A stretch of DNA of 64,000 nt from Simplicispira lacusdiani (GCF_003604195.1 NZ_QXGR01000005.1:248001-312000); one strand, 5' to 3'. Counted from the first letter of the stretch, positions 41,588 through 51,170 are shown. Numbers and translations are program-made. Notes: generated from the sequence alone by a model not told the origin.

Positions 41588-42901
41588 TCAGCCCTGGCCG
41601 CCCATCAGCTCATCGAAGGACACGGCCTTCTCGGTCACCTTGGCCTTGGACAGCACGAATTCGGCCACATTGCTCTCGATCACCACGGCCTCGACTTCGC
41701 CCAGGCGCTGGCGGTCGCTGAAGTACCAGCGGACCACGTCCTCGGGCTTCTCGTAGCTGGCAGCCAGCTCGTCGATATGGGCCTTGAGCTGCTCGGGCTT
41801 GGCCTGCAGGTTGTTGGCGCGCACCAGCTCGGCCACCACCAGGCCCAGGCGCACGCGGCGCTCGGCTTGGGGGCGGAAGATGTCGTCGGGGATCTCGGCC
41901 TTGTCGGCATCCTTGACGCCGCGCTGCTTCAGGTCGGCGCGCGCGCCTTCCTTCAGGCGCTCGATCTCGGCCTGGACGCTGGCATTGGGCAGGTCGAGTT
42001 CGGCGTGGGCCAGCAGGGCTTCCATCACGGCGGCCTTGTTGCGGGCCAGCAGGCGGAACTTGACTTCGCGCTCCAGGTTCTTCTTGATGTCAGCGCGCAG
42101 GCCGGCCACGGTGGCGTCAGCGATGCCCAGCGACTTGGCCAGGGCGTCGTTCACTTCGGGCAGGTTGGCGGCCTCGATCTTCTTCAGGGTGACCATGAAG
42201 TCGGCGGTCTTGCCGGCCACGTCCTTGCCATGGTAGTCCTCGGGGAAAGCCAGCGGGAAGGTCTTGCTCTCGCCCACCTTCATACCGCGCACGGCGTCCT
42301 CGAACTCCTTGAGCATCTGGCCTTCGCCGACCAGGAACTGGAAGTCCTCGGCCTTGCCACCGGCGAAGGTCTCGCCGTCGAGCTTGCCCTCGAAGTCCAC
42401 GGTCACGCGGTCGCCGTCCTGGGCGGCGGCGTCCATGGCGCGCTGGGCGAAGGTGCGGCGCTGCTTGCGCAGGATGTCCAGGGTCTTGTCGATGGCGCCG
42501 TCATTCACCTCGGCGGACAGCTTCTCGACTTCGGCGCTGGCCAGGTCACCGATCTTGACTTCGGGGAACACTTCGAACACGGCGTCGAAGGTCACTTCGC
42601 CCTCGGGGGCGCCTTCCTTCTCGGTGATGCGGGGCTGGCCGGCCACGCGCAGGTTGGCTTCGTTGGCGGCCACGGCAAAGGCCTCGCCCACCTTGTCGTT
42701 CAGCACTTCGTACTGCACGGAATAGCCATAGCGCTGCGACACCACGTTCATGGGCACCTTGCCGGGACGGAAGCCGTCCATCTTGACGGTGCGGGCCAGG
42801 CGCTTGAGGCGCGTTTCCACCTCGCTCTGGATGGCGGACAGGGGCAGGCTCAGCGTGATCTTGCGTTCGAGCTTTTCAAGGGTTTCAACGGTAACAGCCA
42901 T
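41588..42901 (-). CDS. tig: Trigger factor
   Basis: A 437-residue ribosome-bound chaperone with peptidyl-prolyl isomerase activity. The ribosome-docking loop is [13 protein letters not shown] (GFRxGxxP), followed by the FKBP domain and the helical C-domain. The ATG at 42901 ([14 protein letters not shown]) has TAGGAG upstream; an in-frame extension to 42964 enters the tRNA side and is rejected. It heads the tig-clpP-clpX-lon order. Confidence 0.97.
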   Translation of the reverse strand: MAVTVETLEKLERKITLSLPLSAIQSEVETRLKRLARTVKMDGFRPGKVPMNVVSQRYGYSVQYEVLNDKVGEAFAVAANEANLRVAGQPRITEKEGAPEGEVTFDAVFEVFPEVKIGDLASAEVEKLSAEVNDGAIDKTLDILRKQRRTFAQRAMDAAAQDGDRVTVDFEGKLDGETFAGGKAEDFQFLVGEGQMLKEFEDAVRGMKVGESKTFPLAFPEDYHGKDVAGKTADFMVTLKKIEAANLPEVNDALAKSLGIADATVAGLRADIKKNLEREVKFRLLARNKAAVMEALLAHAELDLPNASVQAEIERLKEGARADLKQRGVKDADKAEIPDDIFRPQAERRVRLGLVVAELVRANNLQAKPEQLKAHIDELAASYEKPEDVVRWYFSDRQRLGEVEAVVIESNVAEFVLSKAKVTEKAVSFDELMGGQG

Positions 42902-42976
42902 GGCTACTCCTAAATTTCTGGTTAAACGCGCCAACTGCGAGGCAGCGGCACCGTGTCCGGACAAGTTTCAAAGGGG

Positions 42977-43063
42977 TGGTGCGCGGGGGGGGACTCGAAC
43001 CCCCACACCATTGCTGGCGTCAGGACCTAAACCTGGTGCGTCTACCAATTTCGCCACCCGCGC
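42977..43063 (-). tRNA. tRNA-Leu (anticodon TAG)
   Basis: An 87-base class II tRNA: acceptor GCGCGGG with CCCGCGC, A and CCA; D-arm GAAATTGGTAGACGCACC; anticodon TAG in GTTTAGGT; long variable arm; T-loop GTTCGAGTC. Third leucine isoacceptor in this window. Confidence 0.96.
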
Positions 43064-43077
43064 GGTCTTCAAACAGA

Positions 43078-43104
43078 CAGGCGGCAAGTACAACCTGCCG
43101 CCTG
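43078..43104 (-). terminator. Hairpin after the efflux operon
   Basis: A nine-base-pair stem CAGGCGGCA/TGCCGCCTG with a nine-base loop, 44 bases after the stop of the RND gene in the minus direction, followed by a weak T-rich stretch. Probable terminator of the efflux operon before the tRNA. Confidence 0.55.
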
Positions 43105-43147
43105 CATGAAACTGGTTAACTCTTGATTTTAACCTGATGCGCAGGCA

Positions 43148-46100
43148 TCAGTCGCCAGCGCTCACCTCGGGCTCGGGCCGGCGCACGCGGAACCAGGCCG
43201 CGTACATGGCCGGCAGGGCCAGCAGCGTGAGCACGGTGGCCACGATCAGCCCCCCCATGATGGCCACGGCCATGGGGCCCCAGAACACGCTGCGCGACAG
43301 CGGAATCATGGCCAGCACGGCGGCGGCCGCCGTCAGCACGATGGGGCGCGCCCGGCGCACCGCCGACTCGACGATGGCATCCCACGCCGGCACGCCGCGC
43401 GCGCGGTCCTGCTCGATCTGGTCGATCAGGATCACCGAGTTGCGCTGGATCATGCCCATGAGCGCGATCACGCCCAACAGCGCCACGAAGCCGAACGGCC
43501 GCCCCAGCAGGATCAGCGCACCGGCCACGCCGGCGATGCCCAGCGGCCCGGTCAGGAACACCAGCATGGCGCGGCTGAAGCTGTGCAGTTGCAGCATGAG
43601 CAGCGTGAAGGTGATGAACAGCATGATGGGCACGCCCGCCGCGATGGACGACGAACCCTTGGAGCTTTCCGCCACCGCGCCCGCCACGGTGATGCGGTAG
43701 GCGTTCTGCCCCGCGTCGTGCCAGGCGGCCTCGATCTTGCGCAGCTCGGGCAGAAGCTGCTGCGTAACCGTGGCGCCCTGCAGGCCCTCGACCACGTCGC
43801 CCTGCACCGTGATGGCGTACTCGCGCCCCTCGCGCCACATCACGCCGGGCTCCCAGGTGAACTGGGGCTTGGCGATCTGCGTCAGCGGGATCGAGCGCCC
43901 CGTGGCCGTGGGCAGGTAGGCGTTGGCGATGTCGGTGATGGCGCGGCGCTCGTCCTCGGGCTGGCGCAGCACGATGTCGATGAGCTTGTCGCCCTCGCGG
44001 AACTGCCCCACCTGCGTGCCCGACTGCATGACCTTGGACGCCTGCGCGATGGACTGGCTGGTCACGCCCAGCGCGCGCGCCTTGTCCTGGTCCACCTCCA
44101 GGCGCAGCACCTTGACGGACTCGTTCCAGTTGTCGTTCACGCCGCGCATGTTGGGCGAGGCGCGCAGCACCGCCTTCACCTCGTCGGCATGCGCGCGCAG
44201 CACCGCCGGATCGGGCCCCACCACGCGGAACTGCACCGGGTAGGGCACCGGCGGCCCGTTGGGCAGCAGCTTGACGCGGCCGCGCACCTCGGGGAATTCC
44301 TGCGCCAGCAGGGCCGGCAGCGCGCGCATCAGCGCCTCGCGCTTCTTCAGGTCCTGGGCCAGCACGATGAACTGCGACACGTTGCTCTGTGGGAACACCT
44401 GGTCCAGCGGCAGGTAGAAGCGCGGCACGCCCGAGCCCACCCAGCCGCTCACCGTGGCCACGCCGGGTTGCTCCATCAGGCGCTGCTCCACGCGCAGCGT
44501 GACTTCCTCGTTGCCCGCGTATGAAGTGCCCTCGGGGAACCACAGATCCACCAGGATCTCGGGACGGTTGGAATCCGGGAAGAACTGCTGCTGCACCACG
44601 CCCATGCCGGCGATGCCCAGGGCAAAGGTCAGCAGCGTGGCGCCGATGGTCGCCCAGCGGTGCTCCACGCACCAGTGCACCAGGCGGCGGAAGGCGGTGT
44701 AGAACGGGCTGTCGAACACCTCGTGCGGGTCATCGGTCACGCCGGCCGCCGCCACATGGGGCGGGCGCTTGAGCAGCAGCGTGCCCAGGTAGGGCACGAA
44801 ATACACCGAGGCCAGCCAGCTCAGCACCAGCGCGATCACCGTCACGGCGAAGATGGCGAAGGTGTATTCGCCCACGGCCGACTTGGCGATGCCGATGGGC
44901 AGGAAGCCCGCCGCCGTGATGAGCGTGCCGGTCAGCATGGGCATGGCCGTCAGCTCGTAGGCGAAGGTAGCGGCGCGCATCTTGTCGTAGCCCTCTTCGA
45001 GCTTGAGCACCATCATCTCGACGGCGATGATGGCGTCGTCCACCAGCAGGCCCAGCGCGATGATGAGCGAGCCCAGCGACACCTTGTGCAACCCGATGCC
45101 CCAGTACCACATGGCCAGGAAGGTGACCGCCAGCACCAGCGGAATGGTGATGGCCACCACCAGCCCGGGGCGCGGGTCGATGTACCAGCGGCGCCACCAG
45201 CGCTGCTCGCCCGCGCGCTTGTGCAGCCCTAAGCTGATGAAGCTCACCGCCAGCACGATGGCCACGGCCTCGATCAGCACGCGCACGAACTCATTCACCG
45301 AGCTGGCGACCGACTTGGGCTGGTCCTGCACGTTCACCAGCTTCACGCCGGCGGGCAGGGTCTTGCCGATCGACTCGGTGGCCGCGTGCAGCGCCTTGCC
45401 CAGGCGGATGATGTCGCCGCCCTTGGTCATGGACACGCCCAGCGCGATCACCTCCTGCCCCTCGTGGCGCACCTTCACGGCCGTGGGCTCCACGTAGCCG
45501 CGCCGGATCTCGGCGATGTCGCCCAGGCGCAGCATGTTGCCCGAGGCGCCCCGGATGGGCATGGCGCGCAGCTCGTCGATGGCCTGGAACTGCCCCGCCA
45601 CGCGCACCTGCACCTGGTCCTGCGGCGTCTGCACCACGCCCGCGCTCTCCACCGCGTTCTGCTGGCCCAGCTGCGCCAGCACCTGGTTCATGTCCAGGCC
45701 CAGCTGCGCCAGGCGCTTCTGCGAGATCTCGATGTAGAGCTTCTCGTCCTGCACGCCGAACAGCTCCACCTTGGCCACGTCGGGCACGCGCAGCAGCTGC
45801 TGGCGCACATCGTCGGCGAACTGCTTGACCTCCGCGTAGCTGAAGCCCTCGGACTCCAGTGCGTAGATCACGCCGTACACATCGCCGAAGTCGTCGTTGA
45901 AGAACGGCCCCTGCACACCCTGCGGCAGGGTGTAGCGCATGTCGCCCACCTTCTTGCGCACGGTGTACCAGATGTTGGCCACCTCGGCGGCGCGCGTGCT
46001 GTCCTTGATCTCCAGGATGATCTGCGACTCGCCGGGCTTGGAATAGCTGCGGATCTTGTCGGCGTTGGGCACCTCCTGCAGGGTGCGCTCGATCTTGTCG

Positions 46101-46318
46101 GTCACCTGCTCGGCCACCTGCTGCGCCGTGGCGCCGGGCCAGTAGGTGCGCACCACCATGGCGCGGAAGGTGAACGGCGGGTCCTCGTCCTGGCCGAGCT
46201 GGAAGTAGGCGGCGAAGCCCAGCACCATCAGCACCACCATCAGGTAGCGCGTGAGCGGCGCATGCTCGATGGCCCAGCGGGAGAGGTTGAAGCTCTCTTT
46301 CGACTGCACTGGCGTCAT
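43148..46318 (-). CDS. RND-family efflux transporter, inner-membrane pump
   Basis: A 1056-residue resistance-nodulation-division pump. Two halves, each with six membrane helices and a large periplasmic loop. Recognisable blocks are DEDPPFTFRAMVVRTYWPGA, SIDPRPG-like YIDPRPGLVVAI, LGLLVDDAIIAVEMM with the proton-relay Asp pair, and IQRNSVILIDQIEQDRARG. It is closer to the AcrB/MdtB-like drug pumps than to heavy-metal CzcA types, but the substrate is not evident. The paired fusion protein is seven bases upstream; no outer-membrane factor is in the cluster. Confidence 0.93.
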   Translation of the reverse strand: MTPVQSKESFNLSRWAIEHAPLTRYLMVVLMVLGFAAYFQLGQDEDPPFTFRAMVVRTYWPGATAQQVAEQVTDKIERTLQEVPNADKIRSYSKPGESQIILEIKDSTRAAEVANIWYTVRKKVGDMRYTLPQGVQGPFFNDDFGDVYGVIYALESEGFSYAEVKQFADDVRQQLLRVPDVAKVELFGVQDEKLYIEISQKRLAQLGLDMNQVLAQLGQQNAVESAGVVQTPQDQVQVRVAGQFQAIDELRAMPIRGASGNMLRLGDIAEIRRGYVEPTAVKVRHEGQEVIALGVSMTKGGDIIRLGKALHAATESIGKTLPAGVKLVNVQDQPKSVASSVNEFVRVLIEAVAIVLAVSFISLGLHKRAGEQRWWRRWYIDPRPGLVVAITIPLVLAVTFLAMWYWGIGLHKVSLGSLIIALGLLVDDAIIAVEMMVLKLEEGYDKMRAATFAYELTAMPMLTGTLITAAGFLPIGIAKSAVGEYTFAIFAVTVIALVLSWLASVYFVPYLGTLLLKRPPHVAAAGVTDDPHEVFDSPFYTAFRRLVHWCVEHRWATIGATLLTFALGIAGMGVVQQQFFPDSNRPEILVDLWFPEGTSYAGNEEVTLRVEQRLMEQPGVATVSGWVGSGVPRFYLPLDQVFPQSNVSQFIVLAQDLKKREALMRALPALLAQEFPEVRGRVKLLPNGPPVPYPVQFRVVGPDPAVLRAHADEVKAVLRASPNMRGVNDNWNESVKVLRLEVDQDKARALGVTSQSIAQASKVMQSGTQVGQFREGDKLIDIVLRQPEDERRAITDIANAYLPTATGRSIPLTQIAKPQFTWEPGVMWREGREYAITVQGDVVEGLQGATVTQQLLPELRKIEAAWHDAGQNAYRITVAGAVAESSKGSSSIAAGVPIMLFITFTLLMLQLHSFSRAMLVFLTGPLGIAGVAGALILLGRPFGFVALLGVIALMGMIQRNSVILIDQIEQDRARGVPAWDAIVESAVRRARPIVLTAAAAVLAMIPLSRSVFWGPMAVAIMGGLIVATVLTLLALPAMYAAWFRVRRPEPEVSAGD

Positions 46319-46325
46319 GGCGTGC

Positions 46326-47546
46326 TCACTGGGCGTTGGAAGCGGTGGGAACGGCGGCCGCGGCCGCGCCGTTCGCTACTGTTTTAGTAGCTGATGGCGT
46401 TTTTCCCACCTGGGCTGGAGCCGATTTTTGCTGATAGACCGCCACCTTCTGCCCCGGCGTGAGCACATGCACGCCCGTGCTCACCACCTGCATGCCCGGC
46501 GCCAGCCCGCCCACGATCACGGCCTCGTTGCCGTCGGCCGTGGCGACCTGCACCGGCTGCGAGCGCACGGTGCCCTTGTCGGCCTCGTACACCCACACGG
46601 CCGTGGCCTGGCCCTCCTGGCGCAGCGCCGTGGTCGGCAGCTTGAGGGCCGCCACGCCCGCGTGGCCCAGCGCCTCGGGCGCGACATAGGCGGTGGAGCC
46701 CAGCGGCGGCGCGCTGGCAGCGTCGATGCCCACCTTCACCGTGAAGGTGCGCGTCACCGGGTCGGCGCTGGCCGCCACCTCGCGCACGCGGCCCTGCAGC
46801 GGCTCGCCGCCAGCCCAGGAACGCACGGCCACGGCCTGGCCTTCCTTGAGGCGCGCCACCTTGTCCTCGGGCACGGCAAACACCACGTCACGCGGGCCGT
46901 CCAGGGCGATGCGCACCACCGGCGCGCCGGAAGCCACCACCTGGCCGGGCTCGGCGTCGATGCCGGTCACCACGCCCGCCCCATCGGCCACCAGCCGGGT
47001 GTAGCCGGCCTGGTTGCCCTGCGCCGAGGCCTGGGCGCGCGCCTGCTCCAGCGTGGCCCGCGCGGCCTTGAGCGAGGCCTCGCGGCGCTCCAGCTCGGCG
47101 CCGCTGATGAAGTTCTGCTCTTTCAGCGCGGCAAAGCGCTTGAATTCCGCCGCCGCCAGGTCGTGCTGCGTCTGCGCGGCCGACACCTGGGCGCGCGCCG
47201 CCGCCGCAGCGAGTTGGTAGTCCTGCGGGTCGAGCTGTGCCAGCAACTGGCCCGCCTGCACCCGCTCGCCCAGCGCGGCCGGGCGCTGCACGATCTTGCC
47301 GCCCACGCGGAAGCCCAGACGCGACTCGACGCGCGCTCGCACCTCGCCCGCGTATTCCTGCGCGGCCAGCAAAGGCTCGGCGCCCACCGTCAGCAACTTG
47401 ACCGCGCGCACCGGCTCGGGCGGGGGCGCGGGCGGCGTGCAGGCGGCCAACAGGCCGGCGCCGGCCAGCAGCGCCACGGTGCGCAGCGCGGCTGCGGAAG
47501 CGAAAAAAAGCCCCTGCCGGGGCCGCGATGCGAACAGTGTGCGCAT
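46326..47546 (-). CDS. RND efflux membrane fusion protein (lipoprotein)
   Basis: A 406-residue periplasmic adaptor. The N-terminus has a lipobox (AGAGLLAAC, Cys about residue 35), then the barrel-sandwich start ARVESRLGFRVGGKIV, coiled-coil hairpin and beta-barrel domains typical of AcrA/MexA. The last 35 residues (from SAPAQVGKT on) are unlike the family and are encoded partly by a dispersed-repeat copy at 46376-46440. The ATG at 47546 is chosen; an upstream in-frame ATG at 47555 is also possible. Confidence 0.92.
   Translation of the reverse strand: MRTLFASRPRQGLFFASAAALRTVALLAGAGLLAACTPPAPPPEPVRAVKLLTVGAEPLLAAQEYAGEVRARVESRLGFRVGGKIVQRPAALGERVQAGQLLAQLDPQDYQLAAAAARAQVSAAQTQHDLAAAEFKRFAALKEQNFISGAELERREASLKAARATLEQARAQASAQGNQAGYTRLVADGAGVVTGIDAEPGQVVASGAPVVRIALDGPRDVVFAVPEDKVARLKEGQAVAVRSWAGGEPLQGRVREVAASADPVTRTFTVKVGIDAASAPPLGSTAYVAPEALGHAGVAALKLPTTALRQEGQATAVWVYEADKGTVRSQPVQVATADGNEAVIVGGLAPGMQVVSTGVHVLTPGQKVAVYQQKSAPAQVGKTPSATKTVANGAAAAAVPTASNAQ
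46376..46440. repeat. Degenerate dispersed repeat in the 3' end of the fusion-protein gene
   Basis: On the minus strand it reads CAAAAATCGGCTCCAGCCC, then ACGCCATCAGCTACTAAAA, which follows the layout of the TAGCTG/AGCGC family with mismatches. It is within the reading frame and supplies non-conserved residues near the C-terminus. Confidence 0.45.
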
Positions 47547-47560
47547 GGGATACATCCAAG

Positions 47561-47582
47561 TTACTGACTGACTGGTTAGTAA
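47561..47582. promoter_or_regulatory. TetR-type operator of the efflux operon
   Basis: A 22-base dyad with half-sites TTACTGAC and GTTAGTAA around TGACTG, seven of eight pairs symmetric. It covers the -10 edge and the start region of the efflux promoter. The layout is that of AcrR/TtgR-like TetR repressors. No tetR gene is adjacent. Confidence 0.65.
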
Positions 47583-47609
47583 TCTATGTGAACACTTGTC
47601 CCTTGTCAA
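47581..47609 (-). promoter_or_regulatory. Sigma-70 promoter of the efflux operon
   Basis: On the minus strand TTGACA (47609-47604) is a perfect -35 and TAGATT (47586-47581) a four-of-six -10, spaced by 17 bases. The operator overlaps the -10. The hpnC start lies only seven bases from the -35 on the other strand. Confidence 0.7.
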
Positions 47610-47615
47610 GCGACA

Positions 47616-48479
47616 ATGCGGGCCGTGAACACGCCCGCCCCCCTGCCCCCGCCCGTCACCCACTACGAGAATTTTCCGGTGGCGTCGCTGCTGTGCCCGC
47701 CCCGGCTGCGCGCGCCCATCGCCGCCATCTACGCCTTCGCGCGCACCGCCGACGACATCGCCGACGAAGGCCCCGCCAGCCCGGCCGAGCGCCTGCAGGA
47801 CCTTGCCGCCTACCGCGCCGACCTGCACGCCATCGCCGCCGGCAAAGCGCCGTCACCGCGCTGGGCCGGCGTGTTCGCGCCGCTGGCCGGCATGCTGCAT
47901 GGCCACGGCCTGCCCGTGCCGCTGCTCAACGACCTGCTCAGCGCCTTTGTCCAGGACATCGAGAAAACCCGCGACGCCGCCGGCTACACCAGCCGCGCCG
48001 AACTGCTGGACTACTGCCGCCGCTCGGCCAACCCCGTGGGCCGGCTGCTGCTGCACCTGTATGGCGTGGCGGGTGAACAGGCCCTGCGCGAGAGCGACGC
48101 GATCTGCAGCGCGCTGCAACTCATCAACTTCTGGCAGGACCTGAGCGTGGACATCCCGCGCGGGCGCTTCTACCTGCCCGACGACGCCTGCGCCACCCAC
48201 GGTGTGACACGCGCCATGCTGCAGGCGCTGCAGCCCACGCCCCGGACCACCGCGCTCATCACCGAACACGCCCGCTGGGCGCGCGCCCTGATGCTGGAGG
48301 GCGCGCCGCTGGTGCACCGTCTGCCGGGGCGCATCGGCTGGGAGCTGCGGCTGGTGGTGCAAGGGGGTCTGCGCATCCTCGACAAGGTGGATGCGCTCCA
48401 GGGGTACAGCCTGTGCCGGCGGCCGCGCATCCGCGCATGGGATGTGCCGGTGATGCTGGGGCGGGCGTTGGTGATGTGA
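47616..48479 (+). CDS. hpnC: Squalene/phytoene synthase family, HpnC-like
   Basis: A 287-residue prenyl transferase of the hopanoid/squalene route. Known chemistry for HpnC is the conversion of presqualene diphosphate to hydroxysqualene. Both Asp-rich magnesium motifs are seen: ARTADDIADE and NFWQDLSVDIPRGRFYLP; the start HYENFPVASLLCPPRLRAPI is typical of HpnC. hpnD, hpnE and the cyclase are not in the window, so either they lie elsewhere or the gene is an orphan. It is divergent from the efflux operon. Confidence 0.88.
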   Translation: MRAVNTPAPLPPPVTHYENFPVASLLCPPRLRAPIAAIYAFARTADDIADEGPASPAERLQDLAAYRADLHAIAAGKAPSPRWAGVFAPLAGMLHGHGLPVPLLNDLLSAFVQDIEKTRDAAGYTSRAELLDYCRRSANPVGRLLLHLYGVAGEQALRESDAICSALQLINFWQDLSVDIPRGRFYLPDDACATHGVTRAMLQALQPTPRTTALITEHARWARALMLEGAPLVHRLPGRIGWELRLVVQGGLRILDKVDALQGYSLCRRPRIRAWDVPVMLGRALVM

Positions 48480-48556
48480 GGATCTTTCGGGTTTTGGGAT
48501 GATTTTTGGCTCTGGCGCATACTGGGATTGCGTGAGCAGCTATATTTTTTGAAGGT

Positions 48557-49247
48557 GTGCTTTGGGTGGGGGCGGAGGCCGGGGTGTGCGCCCGGCGGCG
48601 CAGTAACTTTCTCTTGTCTCGCCAAGAGAAAGTCACCAAAGAGAAAGCGACCCTGCTGTCTGCGTCCCTTCGCTTCGCTACGGGCAACCTGCGGTGCTCG
48701 TTCGCGGGGTGCGCCCTGGAACTCGCTACGCGCTACGCGCTGCACTCGAACAACCACGGCGAGTCAGTTCACGAAACGGATGTGTCCTGCGGCACACCCG
48801 CCACCCCGCGCCCTGCGCTCCTCGGCGCATACAGAAGGGGAAGGGAAAGTCCAAACAGCCGCACGAGCCATCGCTTTCTCGGCCTGGCCTGCGGAGCGCG
48901 AGGCGCTTGCGCCCGCGAATGCAGAGCCGAGCGCAGCGATGGCCCGTGTGTCTTCAACCCCCTTGCTGGCTGCGCCTGCGGCGGGGTGCTTGCGGGGTGG
49001 CATGCGCGTCGGAGCGCGCATGGTTCGTCCACTGGCTCGCCGCGTTTGTTCGAACGGAGCTGCGCAGCAGCGCAGTGAGTTATGCGGCGCACCCCGCAAG
49101 CGCCCCGCCGCAGGTTTGCCCCTTCGCAACGCGAAGGGGTCGCAGACTGAGGGTCGCCTTTCTTTTGGGTCCTTTTCTTTGGCGAAGCAAAGAAAAGGAC
49201 CTCGCCCGCCGGGGCGAGACCCGGCCTCCGCCCTCAGCAAAGCCCCG
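48557..49247. repeat. Long imperfect palindrome without genes between hpnC and sdaA
   Basis: About 690 bases fold back on themselves. The outer arms match perfectly for 13 bases (48571-48583 against 49220-49232); farther in, 48654-48700 matches 49110-49150 reversed, and GCCATCGCT near 48870 matches its complement near 48943. Each end carries its own perfect hairpin: an 11-pair stem at 48606-48633 and a 13-pair stem at 49169-49200. The loop is near 48900. Open frames exist on both strands but mirror each other and show no family. Confidence 0.75.
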
Positions 49248-49473
49248 GACTACCCGGCAGCACCAACAGAAAGATTCATCCCCCACAAGCACAACTGAAG
49301 CAACACCCACAAAATTCAATCAAATCAGGCTCCAACCATTACCCATCAAGCGCAACACGCTCCTCTTTCAATAGCAAACACAGCGCACGTTCCACACCAT
49401 CGCCCCGCCCCCTCAGGGATAGCGAGCTTGCCCTCCCCCACGCACACCCCTACCGTCAACACCACCGCTCCAC
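49248..49473. other. Spacer before the sdaA leader terminator
   Basis: Moderately AT-rich, rich in CA and AC dinucleotides. I see no gene, repeat or promoter that I can support here. Confidence 0.5.
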
Positions 49474-49499
49474 GGCACCCCCAACGGGGTGCCTTTTTT
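49474..49499 (+). terminator. Intrinsic terminator just upstream of sdaA
   Basis: Perfect eight-base-pair stem GGCACCCC - CAAC - GGGGTGCC followed by six T. It lies 44 bases before the sdaA start on the coding strand. It could end read-through from hpnC or act as a leader attenuator for sdaA. Confidence 0.85.
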
Positions 49500-49543
49500 G
49501 TTGCCATGATTTCGCGCCCGGACCCCGCGCACCCTTTTCCACC

Positions 49544-50929
49544 ATGACCGTCAGCGTTTTCGACCTCTTCAAGATCGGCATCGGCCCGTCCAGCTCCCAC
49601 ACCGTGGGGCCCATGATCGCCGCGCGCCATTTCGCCCGCCAGGTGCAGCAGGCACACGGGCTGGCGGCCGTGCAGGGCGTGCGCGTGGAGCTGTTCGGCT
49701 CGCTCGCGGCCACGGGCATCGGCCACGGCACCGACCGCGCCGTGCTGCTGGGCCTGGCCGGGCACGAGCCCGACCGCATCGACCCCGACCAGATCGCCCC
49801 CGCCATCGAGGCCATACGCAGCCGCCAGCAATTGGCGCTGCTGGGTGAACACCCCGTGCGCTTCGTGGAAAAAGAACACCTGCTGTACCGCCGCAAGAGC
49901 CTGCCGCGCCACCCCAACGGCATGCGCTTCGCGGCGCTCGACGCGCAAGGCGGTGAATTGACCAGCGCCGAGTACTTCTCGGTGGGCGGCGGCTTCGTGG
50001 TGGATGCCGCCGGCGAGCGCGTGTTCAGCGGCGCGGCCGCCACCAGCACCGACGCGCCGCCGCCCTACCCGTTCACCAGCGGCGCCGAGCTGCTGGCCCA
50101 GTGCCGGGCCAGCGGCCTGGGCATCGCCCAGCTCATGCGCGCCAACGAGCAGCAGTGGCGCAGCCCCGAGGAAGTGCAGGCGCAATTGCTGGCCATCTGG
50201 CAGACCATGGCCGGCGCCGTGCGGCGCGGCTGCGGGGGCGAAGGCACCCTGCCCGGCCCGCTGCATATCCGGCGCCGCGCGGCCGAGCTGCAGCGCAGCC
50301 TCAGCAGCAACCCCGAGGCCGCGCTGCGCGACCCGCTCTCCATGCTCGACTGGGTGAACCTCTACGCCATGGCGGTGAACGAGGAAAACGCCGCTGGCGG
50401 CCGCGTGGTGACGGCGCCCACCAACGGCGCGGCCGGCGTGATTCCGGCGGTGCTGCACTACTACGTGAAGTTCGTGCCCGGCGCCAGCGAGGCGGGCATC
50501 CTCGACTTCCTGCTCACGGCGGGCGCCATCGGCGCCATCTACAAGCTCAACGCCTCGCTCTCGGGCGCCGAGGTGGGCTGCCAGGGCGAAGTGGGCGTGG
50601 CCTGCTCCATGGCGGCGGGCGCGCTGGCCGCCGTGCTGGGCGGCACGCCCGCGCAGGTGGAGAACGCCGCCGAGATCGGCATGGAGCACAACCTGGGCAT
50701 GACCTGCGACCCCGTGGGCGGCCAGGTGCAGATTCCGTGCATCGAGCGCAACGCCATGGGTGCCATCAAGGCCATCAACGCCGCGCGCCTGGCGCTGCGC
50801 GGCGACGGCACGCACGTGGTGTCGCTCGACCAGGTGATCAAAACCATGGTGCAGACCGGCAAGGACATGATGTCCAAATACAAGGAAACCTCGCGCGGCG
50901 GCCTGGCGGTGAACGTGGTGGAGTGCTGA
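49544..50929 (+). CDS. sdaA: L-serine ammonia-lyase (iron-sulfur, single chain)
   Basis: A 461-residue enzyme that converts L-serine to pyruvate and ammonia. The N-terminal beta domain starts [21 protein letters not shown]; the alpha domain has [19 protein letters not shown] and cysteines for the [4Fe-4S] cluster in [15 protein letters not shown] and MTCDPVGG with QIPCIERN. Length fits the bacterial single-chain type. No operon partner. Confidence 0.97.
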   Translation: MTVSVFDLFKIGIGPSSSHTVGPMIAARHFARQVQQAHGLAAVQGVRVELFGSLAATGIGHGTDRAVLLGLAGHEPDRIDPDQIAPAIEAIRSRQQLALLGEHPVRFVEKEHLLYRRKSLPRHPNGMRFAALDAQGGELTSAEYFSVGGGFVVDAAGERVFSGAAATSTDAPPPYPFTSGAELLAQCRASGLGIAQLMRANEQQWRSPEEVQAQLLAIWQTMAGAVRRGCGGEGTLPGPLHIRRRAAELQRSLSSNPEAALRDPLSMLDWVNLYAMAVNEENAAGGRVVTAPTNGAAGVIPAVLHYYVKFVPGASEAGILDFLLTAGAIGAIYKLNASLSGAEVGCQGEVGVACSMAAGALAAVLGGTPAQVENAAEIGMEHNLGMTCDPVGGQVQIPCIERNAMGAIKAINAARLALRGDGTHVVSLDQVIKTMVQTGKDMMSKYKETSRGGLAVNVVEC

Positions 50930-50938
50930 GGCAAAACA

Positions 50939-51056
50939 CCCCCCTGAGTCGCCTTTGGCGCCTTCCCCCCGCTCTCGCTGCGCTACGCGCTGCGGGCGAC
51001 GCCACCGGTGCGGCGGGGCGGCCCTTGCACGGTGGCCGCTGGCCTAGGCCGCGCCA
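50939..51056. repeat. Intergenic repeat, copy A (GCGCCACC-type)
   Basis: Begins CCCCTGAGTCGCCTTTGGCGCC and ends near GACGCCACCGGTG and GCACGGTGGCCGCTGG. The order CCCTGAG, GGCGC, GCCACC, CACGGTGGCC recurs at 63271-63358. GC-rich with several small inverted repeats. No coding signal. Confidence 0.6.
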
Positions 51057-51105
51057 GTTTCATGCGTCGCAGGAGCGGCGTTCGTGGAATGGATGACTGA
51101 ACTCC

Positions 51106-51146
51106 AAAAAAAACGGACGCCAAGGGCACAAAGTCCCCGGCGCCCG
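51106..51146 (-). terminator. Terminator of the LivK-type binding-protein gene
   Basis: On the minus strand a stem of about 12 pairs (CGCCGGGG against CCCTTGGCG with two GU pairs, extended by GGG/CC) is followed by eight T. It lies 25 bases after the stop of the gene at 51171. Confidence 0.85.
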
Positions 51147-51170
51147 CTGCTCACTGCGGGCCTGTGCGGC

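Noticed and set aside
48528..49374. Several 100-250-codon hypothetical genes between hpnC and sdaA
   Set aside because: They lie on both strands of a palindrome, mirror each other and have no recognisable domain or ribosome site.
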